DNA of 64,000 nt, from the NCBI RefSeq assembly GCF_001509795.1, contig NZ_LLZN01000002.1:400671-464670 (forward strand), given 5' to 3'. The DNA is from Streptomyces sp. NRRL WC-3605 (lineage in GTDB: Bacteria > Actinomycetota > Actinomycetes > Streptomycetales > Streptomycetaceae). Positions within the stretch are counted from its first letter, which is position 1. Every line of letters begins with the position of its first letter. The translations under genes and the position numbers were made by a program. This document shows positions 42,369 to 50,500 of this stretch, piece after piece. The notes below the pieces were generated by a model. The model was not told the origin of the DNA. It did no database searches and was given only the letters and a program-made list of their open reading frames with translations.

Positions 42369-42812
42369 ATGACCAGCGAATCAGTTCAGCCGATGCCGGG
42401 CCCGAGCCGCCGTACCGTCGTGGCGGCGGTGGGCGCGGCGGGGCTCGCCGTCGCGCTGACCGCGTGCGGATCCGAGGACGAGGCGTCCGGCTCGTCCACG
42501 GAGCAGGGAGCGGCGGCGGGCGGCGGTGCGGCCCTCGCGAAGACGGCGGACATCCCGGAGGGCGGCGGCAAGGTCTTCGACGCCGAGAAGGTGGTCGTCT
42601 CGCAGCCCGCGGCCGGCGACTTCAAGGCGTTCTCGACGATCTGCACGCACCAGAAGTGCCCGATGACGGACCTCAAGGAGGACACGCTGTCCTGCGCCTG
42701 CCACGGCAGTCAGTTCTCCGTCCTGGACGGGAGTGTGAAGAAGGGCCCGGCGACCCAGCCGCTGGAGGAGAAGAAGGTCAGCGTGTCCGGCGACTCGATC
42801 ACGCTGGCCTGA
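42369..42812 (+). CDS. Rieske [2Fe-2S] lipoprotein, Tat-exported
   Basis: This 147-residue extracytoplasmic protein has a twin-arginine signal (PSRRTVVAAVG) and a lipobox ending at C33 (ALTAC). The Rieske centre is C92-T-H94 with C109 and H112, plus C97 and C111 for the usual disulfide. It resembles small actinobacterial Rieske proteins that stand apart from the cytochrome bc1 complex. ATG at 42369 follows GGAAGGAAAC. Its last 14 bases overlap the convergent isochorismatase-like gene. The electron partner is unknown. Confidence 0.92.
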   Translation: MTSESVQPMPGPSRRTVVAAVGAAGLAVALTACGSEDEASGSSTEQGAAAGGGAALAKTADIPEGGGKVFDAEKVVVSQPAAGDFKAFSTICTHQKCPMTDLKEDTLSCACHGSQFSVLDGSVKKGPATQPLEEKKVSVSGDSITLA

Positions 42813-43449
42813 CGCGCGGCGCCCTCGCGAGCCGGTCCAGGACCTCGTCCGTGGTGACGACGGTGGCGACGAGCGCGAGGGTGTGGGCGATCATCGCGGG
42901 GGTGTACGAGGAGGGCACCCCCGCGATGGCGTCCCGCGGCACGACCACGACGTAGCCCCGGTTCACCGCGTCCAGGACGGCGTTGGGCACGGCCACGTTG
43001 GCCGAGACGCCGGCGACGACGAGCGTGCGGCAGCCGAGGTTGCGCAACAGGGCGTCGACGTCGGTGCCCTGGATCGGGGACAGGCCGTGCAGGCGGCGTA
43101 CGACGAGGTCCTGTTCGGCGACCTCGATCGGCGCCGCCACGCGGACCGCGTCGGTGCCGGACAGCTGCCGGACGGGGAGCCGTTCGGCAGCGCGGAAGAG
43201 CCGGGCGTTGCGGTTGGCGCCGCGGCCGTCCGGACGGCGTTCGGCGATCGCGTGGATCACCTGCACCCCGCTCTCGTGGGCGGCGGCCACCAGCCGGGCG
43301 ACCTGGGTGAGGGCGCCCGATCCGCGGGCCTCGTCGGCGAGTTCGGGCAGGGCGCTGTCGGGGCCGACGACGCCGTTCTGGCACTCGACGGTGAGCAGGA
43401 CGGTGGTCGCGGGGTCGAGGAGATCGCTGAGCTCGGCGTGGCGCGGCAT
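42799..43449 (-). CDS. isochorismatase-family protein lacking the usual triad
   Basis: This 216-residue protein has the isochorismatase/cysteine hydrolase fold: TVLLTVECQNGVVGPDSALP, ESGVQVIHAIAERRPDG, GLSPIQGTDVDALLRNLG and LVVAGVSANVAVPNAVLDAVNRGY. The three catalytic positions differ from active hydrolases: Glu22 for Asp, Arg in LVVRRLHG for Lys, and Ala153 for the nucleophile Cys. It may therefore bind rather than hydrolyse its ligand. Related streptomycete proteins share this pattern, as far as I recall. ATG at 43449 follows GGGGGAG. Confidence 0.82.
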   Translation of the reverse strand: MPRHAELSDLLDPATTVLLTVECQNGVVGPDSALPELADEARGSGALTQVARLVAAAHESGVQVIHAIAERRPDGRGANRNARLFRAAERLPVRQLSGTDAVRVAAPIEVAEQDLVVRRLHGLSPIQGTDVDALLRNLGCRTLVVAGVSANVAVPNAVLDAVNRGYVVVVPRDAIAGVPSSYTPAMIAHTLALVATVVTTDEVLDRLARAPRVRPA

Positions 43450-43542
43450 GGCTCCCCCAGGGGCCGGCGAACGGCGTGGGCGGTGAGCGTAGCCACCATT
43501 GCGTGGGGACGGAAGACGACTCATCCTTTTCTGACGTGATGT

Positions 43543-43560
43543 CAGAGGATCTCTCCTCTG
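43543..43560. promoter_or_regulatory. inverted repeats upstream of FMN-binding gene
   Basis: CAGAGG-ATCTCT-CCTCTG at 43543-43560 is a perfect 6 bp dyad, preceded by TGAC-GTGAT-GTCA at 43532-43544. They lie 27-56 bases before the ATG at 43588, where a regulator would act. Confidence 0.5.
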
Positions 43561-43587
43561 GCACGACGTGGGAGAAGAGGGGGCCGT

Positions 43588-44055
43588 ATGACCGTCACTC
43601 AGCGCCGGGGCCGGAAGATCATGATGTCTCCCGGCGAGCTGGACGCGTTCCTCACCGAGCAGCGCACGTGCCGGGTCGCCACGGTGTCCGCCGACGGCTT
43701 TCCGCATGTCAGCGCCCTGTGGTTCGCGTGGGACGGCACATCGCTGTGGCTGTACTCGGTGGTCCGCAGCAAACGGTGGGCCGATCTGCGCCGCGATCCG
43801 CGGGTGGCGATCGTGATCGACACGGGCGAGGAGTACGAGCAGCTGCGCGGGGTGGAGCTGTCCGGCACCGTCGACTTCGTGGGCGAGGCGCCGCGCGTGG
43901 GCGAGCTGTGCGCCGAACTCGACGTGCCGGAGACGCTGTTCGCCCGCAAGAACTTCGGCATCGAGGAGATGCCGCACGACGGGCGGCACGCCTGGATCCG
44001 GCTGACCCCGGAGAAGATCGTGTCCTGGGACTTCCGGAAGCTGGGGTCGGCGTAG
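43588..44055 (+). CDS. PPOX-class FMN/F420-binding protein
   Basis: This 155-residue split-barrel protein is of the pyridoxamine 5'-phosphate oxidase-like superfamily: FLTEQRTCRVATVSADGFPHVSALWF, LWLYSVVRSKRWADLRRDPRVAIVID, and ELSGTVDFVGEAP, ending HAWIRLTPEKIVSWDFRKL. It resembles F420- or FMN-dependent reductases of actinobacteria. It has an upstream dyad that suggests regulation. The ATG at 43588 follows GGGGGCCGT after AAGAGG. The substrate is unknown. Confidence 0.85.
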   Translation: MTVTQRRGRKIMMSPGELDAFLTEQRTCRVATVSADGFPHVSALWFAWDGTSLWLYSVVRSKRWADLRRDPRVAIVIDTGEEYEQLRGVELSGTVDFVGEAPRVGELCAELDVPETLFARKNFGIEEMPHDGRHAWIRLTPEKIVSWDFRKLGSA

Positions 44056-44076
44056 CGAGCCGGGCGAGCGAGCCGG

Positions 44077-44976
44077 TCAGACGGCCTCCGCCGCCGAGCG
44101 CAGGGCCCGCACCGCCGCCCGGATCGACGGGCGGCGGTCCGCGTCCGCGCGCCAGACGGCGTAGATGTGCCGGTGGACGCTCTCGCGCACCGGCACCGCC
44201 CGCACCCCGGGCGGCATGGGGTCGCGGCCGAGCCGGGGTGCCACGCAGACACCCAGCCCGGCGGCGACGAGGGCCAGTTGGGTGTGGTGCTCCTCGGCGC
44301 GGTGGGCGATACGCGGCTCGATGCCCTCGGTGCGCAGGGTGTAGAGCAGCCACTCGTGGCAGAACTCGCCCTCGGGCCAGGCGACCCACTCGTCGTCCGC
44401 GAAGTCCTCCATGGTGACCTCGGCGCGTTCGGCCAGCGGATGCCCCTCGGGCATGGCGATCTCCACGCGGTCCTTGAGGATGGACGCCTTCGCCAGCCCC
44501 TCGGGCATCGGCAGGGGCTTGTTGTACCAGTCGAGGACGACGGCGAGGTCGGCGTCGCCCCGGACCACGGCGGCGACCCCGCCCTCGGGCTCCAGCTCCC
44601 GCGACCGTACGCGCAGCGCCGGGTGCTCGGCGCGCAGGGCGGTGAGCGCGGCGGGGAAGAGCCCGCGCAGGGCGGTGGGGAAGGCGACGAGCCGCAGCTC
44701 GCCGACCACCTGCCCGCGCTGCGCCTCCAGATCCGACTGGGCCAGCTGCACCTGGGACAGGATGCGCGCCGCGTGCTCGGCGAGCAGCCGCCCGGCGTCG
44801 GTGAGCCGCACGCCCCGGCCGTTCTTGGCGAGGAGCCGCTGGCCGACCTCGCGCTCCAGCTTGGACATCTGCTGGGAGACGGCCGAGGTCGTGATGTGCA
44901 GCCCCTCGGCCGCACCGCTGACCGAGCCGTGCCGGGCGAGGGCGTCGAGGGTGCGCAGGCGCTCCAGGTTCAACAT
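44077..44976 (-). CDS. LysR-family regulator
   Basis: This 299-residue regulator has the LysR HTH: LERLRTLDALARHGSVSGAAEGLHITTSAVSQQMSKLE, with the linker EREVGQRLLAKNGRGVRLTDAGR. The effector domain starts GELRLVAFPTALRG. It is divergent from an EamA exporter with only 74 bases between the starts. It probably regulates that exporter and itself, and the exported compound is likely the inducer. ATG at 44976 gives MLNLERLRTL. Confidence 0.92.
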   Translation of the reverse strand: MLNLERLRTLDALARHGSVSGAAEGLHITTSAVSQQMSKLEREVGQRLLAKNGRGVRLTDAGRLLAEHAARILSQVQLAQSDLEAQRGQVVGELRLVAFPTALRGLFPAALTALRAEHPALRVRSRELEPEGGVAAVVRGDADLAVVLDWYNKPLPMPEGLAKASILKDRVEIAMPEGHPLAERAEVTMEDFADDEWVAWPEGEFCHEWLLYTLRTEGIEPRIAHRAEEHHTQLALVAAGLGVCVAPRLGRDPMPPGVRAVPVRESVHRHIYAVWRADADRRPSIRAAVRALRSAAEAV

Positions 44977-44985
44977 GTAAGCGAT

Positions 44986-45028
44986 GCTACGAGATATCCT
45001 GCGCGAAATCTCGATTGTGCTACGAGAT
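44986..45028. promoter_or_regulatory. candidate LysR binding sites
   Basis: GCTACGAGAT is present at 44986-44995 and 45019-45028. The first pairs with ATCTCG at 45008-45013 to form an inverted repeat (CGAGAT-N12-ATCTCG), close to a T-N11-A-type LysR site. It lies between the divergent LysR and EamA starts. Confidence 0.6.
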
Positions 45029-45050
45029 CGTCGTGCCGCATCGTAGAGCC

Positions 45051-45986
45051 ATGACCACCGCCACCACCCCGCGCACTCCGGCCGCGGCACCGGACCTCCC
45101 CCGCCCCCGCACCCGCCTCGACTGGCGCCTGCGGTTCGCCGCCCTCTCGCTGATCTGGGGCTTCAGCTTCCTGCTGATCAAGGTGGGCACCGACGGGTAC
45201 GCCCCCTTCCAAGTCACGCTGGGCCGACTGGTGTTCGGTACGGCGGTCCTGGCGGCGGCGATGGCGGTCAAGCGGGAGCGGCTGCCGCGCGGGGCGCGTA
45301 CGTGGGGGCATCTGGCGGTGGCGGCCTTCCTGCTGAACGCGCTGCCGTTCTCGCTCTTCGCGTACTCCGAGCTGACGATCCCGTCGACGCTCGCCGGCAT
45401 CTGCAACGCCACCTCGCCGCTGTGGGGCATGGCCCTGTCGATGGTCGCCCTCTCCGAGGACCGGCCCACGCGCGTGCGGGTCGCCGGGCTGGGGATCGGC
45501 TTCGTCGGCGTCCTGACGGTGCTGGGCGCCTGGCAGGGCTTCGACGGACTGGACGCCAGGGGGACGGCGATGGCGCTGCTGGCGTCGCTGAGCTACCCGA
45601 TCGGCTGGATCTACGTCCGCCGCACCCTGGCCGGGAACGGCTCGTCGCACCTGGCCCTGACCGGCGCCCAGTTGCTGCTGGCCACGGCGCAACTGGCGGT
45701 CGTGACCCCCATGTTCACGTCCCTGCCGACCCGGTTCGCACTGCTCCCCCTCCTGGCGGTGGTCGCCCTGGGGGCGCTCGGCACGGGACTCGCGGTGCTG
45801 ATCCAGTACGGGCTGGTCGCCGAAGTCGGTCCGACGACGGCCCAGATGGTCACGTACTTCATCCCGGTCATCGCGACAGCGGCGGGCGTGGCCGTCCTGG
45901 GCGAGTCCCTCGCGTGGTCGACGCCGGTCGGAGCGGTGATCGTCCTGGCGGGCGCGGCACTGACGCAGATGAAGCGGGGCACCTGA
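45051..45986 (+). CDS. EamA-family (DMT) transporter
   Basis: This 311-residue membrane protein has ten helices in two EamA repeats. It starts RLRFAALSLIWGFSFLLIKVG. Typical points are ELTIPSTLAGICNATSPLWGMALSMV and GPTTAQMVTYFIPVIATAAGVAVLGESLAW. It is similar to RhaT/YdcZ-like amino-acid or metabolite exporters. The gene is divergent from its probable LysR regulator. The stop TGA at 45984 is also the first base block of a tandem repeat array. Confidence 0.92.
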   Translation: MTTATTPRTPAAAPDLPRPRTRLDWRLRFAALSLIWGFSFLLIKVGTDGYAPFQVTLGRLVFGTAVLAAAMAVKRERLPRGARTWGHLAVAAFLLNALPFSLFAYSELTIPSTLAGICNATSPLWGMALSMVALSEDRPTRVRVAGLGIGFVGVLTVLGAWQGFDGLDARGTAMALLASLSYPIGWIYVRRTLAGNGSSHLALTGAQLLLATAQLAVVTPMFTSLPTRFALLPLLAVVALGALGTGLAVLIQYGLVAEVGPTTAQMVTYFIPVIATAAGVAVLGESLAWSTPVGAVIVLAGAALTQMKRGT

Positions 45987-46164
45987 CCCTGCGGGGCGGG
46001 GGCAGTTGGCCGTGCGGCGGGGGCATCTGCCCCTGCAGGGCGGCGCACCTGACCGTACGGAACGGGGGCACCGGACCGTGCACGGCAGACCACCGGACCG
46101 TGCAGAACGGGGACACCTCACCGTGCGGGGCGGCGCCACCAGCCCCTGCAGGACGGCGGCGCCC
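45984..46164. repeat. eight imperfect 21-24 bp tandem units starting at the EamA stop codon
   Basis: Units start at 45984, 46007, 46028, 46050, 46073, 46095, 46118 and 46141. A rough pattern is TGACCGTGCGGGGCGGGGGCACC, with most changes at the first and last bases. The first unit begins exactly with the EamA TGA, and the last codons of the gene (GGCACCTGA) resemble the joins between units (GCGCACCTGA, GGGCACCGGA). The array fills the gap to the convergent MocR gene. It is not CRISPR: there are no unique spacers. Confidence 0.82.
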
Positions 46165-46171
46165 CCTCCGC

Positions 46172-47512
46172 TCAGACGTAGCTCCGCACCGGTGCCCGGC
46201 CCAGCGCCGCCGCCACCGCGTCCGCCAGAGGTCCGGCCTCGTCCGGGCGCAGGGTCGACGTGGTGATCCTGATGCCGGGAGGGGCGGCGGTGCGGAAGCG
46301 GGCCCCCGGGGCGACCGCCCAGCCGGCGTGGAGCAGACGGGACACCGCCCCGGTCTCGTCGGGCACCGGCACCCAGACGTTCAGGCCACTGCGCCCGTGG
46401 CCCTCGATCCCCCGCTCGGCCAGTGCCCGCAGGAGCAGGTCGCGCCGCTCGCCGTACGCCGCCGCCACGGCCGCCGGGTCGTGCCCGCCGTCGGTCCACA
46501 GCCGTACCACCGCCCGCTGGAGCAGCCTGCTCACCCAGCCGGCACCCAGGCGCTGCCGTCCGCGCACCCGGTCCACGGTGACGTCGTCACCGGTGAGCAC
46601 CGCGAGGCGCAGGTCCGGTCCGTACGCCTTGGCGACGGACCGGACGAAGGCCCAGTGCCGGGTCCCGCCCGCGAGGGGGTGCAGCGGCAGGTCGACGATC
46701 CCGTGCCCGTGGTCGTCCTCGATCAGCAGGACGCCGGGGTGGTCCCGCAGCACGGACCGCAGGGCACGCGCGCGGGAAGCGCTCATCACGGCCCCGGTGG
46801 GGTTCTGCATGCGGTCGGTGACGATCAGGGCCCGGGCACCGGAGGCCAGGACGCTGCGTACGTCCTCGGGCAGCGGTCCGTCGTCGTCGACGCCCACGGG
46901 GGCGAGCCGCAGCCCCAGGGCCGGGATCAGGTCGAGCAGGGCGCCCCAGCCGGGGTCCTCGACGGCGACGGTGTCGCCGGGTCTGAGGTGTGCCTCCAGG
47001 ACACGTTCGATGGCGTCGAGGGAGCCCGACACGACGGCCGACGGCCCGGACGGCACCCCGTCGGCTTCCAGGGCGGCCCGCGCGAGGCGCGCCAGCTCCG
47101 GCTCCACGGGGTCGGCGCCGTACAGGACGCGCTCCCGGTCCCCCTGCTCACCGGCGGCCGCGAACGCCCGCGCCAGCGACGGCAGCAGCGCCGGGTCGGG
47201 ATTGCCGCTCGCCACGTCCCGGACGCCCTCGGGCACCTCGACCTGGGCGTACTCGCGCCCGGTCGTGGCGGGCCTGGGCCGCACGCGGCTGCCCCGACGG
47301 CCCGCGGTCTCGATGACCCCGCGCTCCCGCAGGATGCGGTAGGCGGCGGCGACCGTGTTGGGGTTCACTCCGAGACCGGCCGCCAACTCCCTCATGGGGG
47401 GCAGCAGTTGCCCGGGCTCCAGCTCGCCCGTCCCCACTCCGCGCTCGACGCTCGACGCGATTTCCGTCGCGCGCCGCCCTTCGATCCGATATTCTCCTAG
47501 CACAAACGACAT
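46172..47512 (-). CDS. MocR-family (GntR/aminotransferase) regulator
   Basis: This 446-residue regulator has an N-terminal GntR winged helix (ELEPGQLLPPMRELAAGLGVNPNTVAAAYRILRERGVI) and a large fold-type I aminotransferase-like domain. The likely PLP Lys is in RSVAKAYGPDLRLA near residue 293, with an NPTG-type TDRMQNPTGAVM motif. Such proteins sense PLP or amino compounds. It is divergent from an FMN-binding PPOX gene and shares a palindromic promoter region with it, so it probably regulates that gene. Confidence 0.92.
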   Translation of the reverse strand: MSFVLGEYRIEGRRATEIASSVERGVGTGELEPGQLLPPMRELAAGLGVNPNTVAAAYRILRERGVIETAGRRGSRVRPRPATTGREYAQVEVPEGVRDVASGNPDPALLPSLARAFAAAGEQGDRERVLYGADPVEPELARLARAALEADGVPSGPSAVVSGSLDAIERVLEAHLRPGDTVAVEDPGWGALLDLIPALGLRLAPVGVDDDGPLPEDVRSVLASGARALIVTDRMQNPTGAVMSASRARALRSVLRDHPGVLLIEDDHGHGIVDLPLHPLAGGTRHWAFVRSVAKAYGPDLRLAVLTGDDVTVDRVRGRQRLGAGWVSRLLQRAVVRLWTDGGHDPAAVAAAYGERRDLLLRALAERGIEGHGRSGLNVWVPVPDETGAVSRLLHAGWAVAPGARFRTAAPPGIRITTSTLRPDEAGPLADAVAAALGRAPVRSYV

Positions 47513-47526
47513 TATGCACTAGTGCA
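47497..47526. promoter_or_regulatory. candidate MocR operator
   Basis: TGCACTAGTGCA at 47515-47526 is a perfect 12 bp palindrome just before the MocR start (47512) and next to the PPOX start. A related CTAGCAC lies about 18 bases away near 47497. Repeated half-sites like this are typical of MocR regulators. Confidence 0.6.
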
Positions 47527-47538
47527 ATGGAGAGCGCC

Positions 47539-48222
47539 ATGCAGGTGACCCAGCAGCCGACCCCGCCGCCCGGCGCCTACACCCCGACGGACCGCACCGT
47601 CCCCACCCGCTCCGCGGAGCGGGCGTCGTACGACAGGGAGTCGGTGCACGCGATACTCGACGAGGCCTATGTCTGTCATCTGGGGTTCGTACGCGACGGC
47701 GCACCGGTCGTGCTGCCCACGCTGTTCGCCCGCGTCGGCGAGACGCTCTACGTCCACGGCTCGACGGGATCCCGCCCGCTGCGGATGACCGGCGAGACGG
47801 ATCCCGGGCTGCCCGTCTGCCTGACGGTCACGCACGTGGACGCGCTGATCCTGGCCCGCTCCGCCTTCCACCACTCGATCAACTACCGCTCGGTCGTGGT
47901 GCACGGCACCGCCCACCAGGTGACGGACCCCGAGGAGAAGCGGATCGCCCTGGACGCCCTGGTCGACCACGTCGTGCCCGGCAGGTCCGCCGACTCCCGG
48001 CCGGCGAACAAGAAGGAGCTGGCGGCCACCGCGGTGATCCGTCTCGACCTGGACGAGGTCTCCGCCAAGCTCCGCACGGGCGGCGTCAACGACGAGCCGG
48101 AGGACCTGGCCCTCCCGCACTGGGCCGGCGTCGTTCCCCTGCGCAAGGGCTACGACACCCCCGTCGGCGATCCCGACCTCGCCCCCGGCACGGCTCTCCC
48201 GGACTACCTCGGCTCCCACTGA
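47539..48222 (+). CDS. PPOX-family FMN-binding protein
   Basis: This 227-residue split-barrel flavin protein has YVCHLGFVRDGAPVVLPTLFARVGETLYVHGSTGSRPLR, with FHHSINYRSVVVHGTAHQVTDPEEK and the C-terminal ANKKELAATAVIRLDLDEVSAK. It is the pyridoxamine 5'-phosphate oxidase-like type often partnered with MocR regulators. ATG at 47539 is preferred because GGAGAG lies just upstream. The ATG at 47527 is possible. Its activity (FMN reductase, PNP oxidase-like or haem-related) is not evident. Confidence 0.86.
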   Translation: MQVTQQPTPPPGAYTPTDRTVPTRSAERASYDRESVHAILDEAYVCHLGFVRDGAPVVLPTLFARVGETLYVHGSTGSRPLRMTGETDPGLPVCLTVTHVDALILARSAFHHSINYRSVVVHGTAHQVTDPEEKRIALDALVDHVVPGRSADSRPANKKELAATAVIRLDLDEVSAKLRTGGVNDEPEDLALPHWAGVVPLRKGYDTPVGDPDLAPGTALPDYLGSH

Positions 48223-48236
48223 GCGCCTGCCGCGGC

Positions 48237-48262
48237 AGGGCCCCGCGCGTCGGAGGGGCCCT
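48237..48262. terminator. bidirectional terminator
   Basis: AGGGCCCC (48237-48244) pairs perfectly with GGGGCCCT (48255-48262), with a 10-base loop, between the convergent PPOX and EamA genes. Confidence 0.65.
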
Positions 48263-48268
48263 CGCGGA

Positions 48269-49216
48269 TCACGCCGGGCGCGGGCGCTCCCTCCGGGCTC
48301 CCCGGGCCTCCGCCAGAGCGAGCCCGACGACGGACCCGAGCATCAGCAGCGTGCCCAGGCAGGTCGCCACCGTGAGCTGCTCACCGAGCAGGAGCACCGC
48401 GAGCACCGCCGCGCTGACCGGCTCGAGCAGCATGATCACGGACACGGTGGCCGAGCGGACGGCGGCCGCGCCCGCGAAGTAGAGGGCGTACGCGAGCGCG
48501 GTCGGCACGGCCGCGATGTACAGCAGGAGCCAGCCGACCCGGGCGGGCTCGGCCGCGTGCGGCATCAGCCCCTCCACCAGGGCGAAGGGCAGCAGGCACA
48601 CACTGGTCACCGCGAAGGCCCACACGGACGTGGAGGCGGCGTCGGCCCCTCCGTCCCGGCCCCACTTGCGGGTCAGCAGCGTCATCACGGAGTACCCGGC
48701 CGCCGACAGCAGCGCCAGCAGCACACCGGCGGGCCGCACGGTCGCCCCGGCGTCGCCGAGCGCCATGACACCGAGCCCGGTGAGCGCGCCGGCCACGGCC
48801 GCCACTCCCCCGCGCCCCAGCCGCTCGCCCAGCATCAGCCGGGCGCCGAGCGCGATGAACACGGGACCGGCGCCGAGCGTGACGACGGTGCCCACGGCGA
48901 GCCCCGTCGCCTCGACGGCGGCGAAGTAGGCGGTCTGGAAGACGGCGAGGCCCAGGCCCGTGGCCCCGGCCCGCAGCGCCTTGCGCCGCAGCGGCGCGGG
49001 GTCGGCCGCGCGGGTGCGCGGACGCATCGGATGGACGGCGAGCAGCAGGAGGAAGCCGACCGCGCAGCGCCAGAAGGAGAGAGTGACCGGCCCCATGTCA
49101 CTGGCCCGGTAGACCAGGGAGGCGGCGGCGCCCGCGGTGCCCCAGGCGGCACCGGCGACGGTCAGGAAGAGCAGGCCACGCCCGACGGGCAGGCCGGACA
49201 GAGCGGTGTTCGACAC
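48269..49216 (-). CDS. EamA-family (DMT) transporter
   Basis: This 315-residue protein has ten predicted helices: [19 protein letters not shown] first, [17 protein letters not shown], then the second repeat with [19 protein letters not shown] and [21 protein letters not shown] at 49216 follows GGAG. It is a third EamA gene in the window. Another lies next to it on the same strand (start 50393), but with 172 bases between them, so they need not be an operon. The substrate is unknown. Confidence 0.9.
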   Translation of the reverse strand: MSNTALSGLPVGRGLLFLTVAGAAWGTAGAAASLVYRASDMGPVTLSFWRCAVGFLLLLAVHPMRPRTRAADPAPLRRKALRAGATGLGLAVFQTAYFAAVEATGLAVGTVVTLGAGPVFIALGARLMLGERLGRGGVAAVAGALTGLGVMALGDAGATVRPAGVLLALLSAAGYSVMTLLTRKWGRDGGADAASTSVWAFAVTSVCLLPFALVEGLMPHAAEPARVGWLLLYIAAVPTALAYALYFAGAAAVRSATVSVIMLLEPVSAAVLAVLLLGEQLTVATCLGTLLMLGSVVGLALAEARGARRERPRPA

Positions 49217-49388
49217 GAGTGGTTCTCCGCAGACTTGCAGAACGGTGGAGGACCCGGCTCAGCGGGGTCCAGGGGACGCGTCTGCGGGCAGCGCGGCACC
49301 GCCCGGCGCGGCCGGGCGGTCGATCCGGAGGGCCCGCCTCAGGCGGCCGGAGGCGGAAGAACGCGTGTCATCGGCATGATGGCGCACC

Positions 49389-50393
49389 TTAGGCGACGTT
49401 CTCCCGCTCGGACAACCCGGATTCGACCCCACCGGCGGCCACGGGCCCCGGCGCCCCCTTCGCGGGTGCCGACGACTGCGCGATGAAGGCCCCGGCGAGG
49501 ACGACGGCACCGCCGACGATCTGCGGGGCGGACAGGTGCTCGCCGAGCAGGAACCAGGCCAGCACGGTCGCGATGACCGCCTCCAGGCAGGCGACGACCC
49601 CGGCGACCTGTGGCGAGAGCCGCCGTACCGAGACCACGCCGGTCACGTAGGCGACGACGGTGGCGAGCAGGACGATCCAGGCCAGCAGCAGCACGGCCGG
49701 TACCGGCGCGCCGTCCATGTGCGCGGTGCCGCCCAGCACGCCCCAGTCCATCGTCCACGGGCGGGCGACGACGGTGAGCACGGCGGCGCCGACCAGGAGG
49801 CCGTACGCGATGACCCCGAGCGGGTCGGGGGCGTCGGCGCCGGAGTCGCTGCCCTGGTCGGACAGGACGAAGTAGCCGACCTGGCAGCAGGCGGCGCCGA
49901 GCGCGAGGAGCAGACCGAGCGCGTCGAAGCCGAGGCCCGCCCAGACCTCGACGACACAGGCGAGCCCGCCCACGGCGAGGACCACGCCGACGGCCGCGGC
50001 ACGGGTGACGGGCCGCCGCTGTACGAACCGGACCCAGCCGAGGACGAGCGCCGGCGCCAGATACTCCACGAGCAGCGCGACACCGACCGGGATACGGGAG
50101 ATGGAGGCGAAGTAGAACGCCTGGACACCGGCCACGCCCAGCAGTCCGAACCCCGCGAGCAGGGCCGGTCGCCGACGGACCAGGGTCCGGTGGCGTACGG
50201 CCAGCGGCAGCATCACGAGGGCCGCGCCGGCCACGCGCAACCACACCACGTGGAGCGGGTCGAGCCCCGCCTCGATCAGCGGCTTCGCCGCGACACCGGA
50301 CCCACCGAAGGCGATCGCGGAGCCGATCGCCAGACCGAGCCCGATCCCTTTGCCGCGGCCTGCCAGGCCGCTCTCAGACGTGCGCACCGGCAC
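49389..50393 (-). CDS. EamA-family (DMT) transporter
   Basis: This 334-residue membrane exporter has LAIGSAIAFGGSGVAAKPLIEAGL and LRVAGAALVMLPLAV in the first repeat, VALLVEYLAPALVLGWVR in the family's typical position, and SPQVAGVVACLEAVIATVLAWFLLGEHLS in the second. It looks like the YdcZ/RhtA-type (threonine/homoserine exporter) branch, but substrate prediction is weak. GTG at 50393 opens PVRTSESG. It is preceded by a region with partial dyads (TGACA/TGTCA). Confidence 0.9.
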   Translation of the reverse strand: MPVRTSESGLAGRGKGIGLGLAIGSAIAFGGSGVAAKPLIEAGLDPLHVVWLRVAGAALVMLPLAVRHRTLVRRRPALLAGFGLLGVAGVQAFYFASISRIPVGVALLVEYLAPALVLGWVRFVQRRPVTRAAAVGVVLAVGGLACVVEVWAGLGFDALGLLLALGAACCQVGYFVLSDQGSDSGADAPDPLGVIAYGLLVGAAVLTVVARPWTMDWGVLGGTAHMDGAPVPAVLLLAWIVLLATVVAYVTGVVSVRRLSPQVAGVVACLEAVIATVLAWFLLGEHLSAPQIVGGAVVLAGAFIAQSSAPAKGAPGPVAAGGVESGLSERENVA

Positions 50394-50449
50394 ATGATGA
50401 CAGGCGTTGACATGAGCGTCATCCCCGGTGACACCTGTCTCGTTGAATG

Positions 50450-50500
50450 GACACCGAAGGCGCGTCCGCGAAACACGCCCTAGTACGCGCCTTCGGTGTC
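50450..50500 (-). terminator. terminator hairpin overlapping the 3' end of the Clp-N gene
   Basis: A perfect 15 bp stem, GACACCGAAGGCGCG at 50450-50464 and its complement at 50486-50500, with a 21-base loop. The 50486-50500 arm is coding, since it specifies residues near the C-terminus (DTEGA), and the stop TAG (complement at 50480-50482) lies in the loop. Confidence 0.75.

Noticed and set aside
45984..46164. Possible CRISPR array
   Set aside because: The units are contiguous without unique spacers, vary in every copy, and no cas genes are present.
48269..50393. Two adjacent EamA genes as a two-subunit exporter
   Set aside because: Each has a full ten-helix set and they are 172 bases apart with separate starts, so two independent transporters are more likely.
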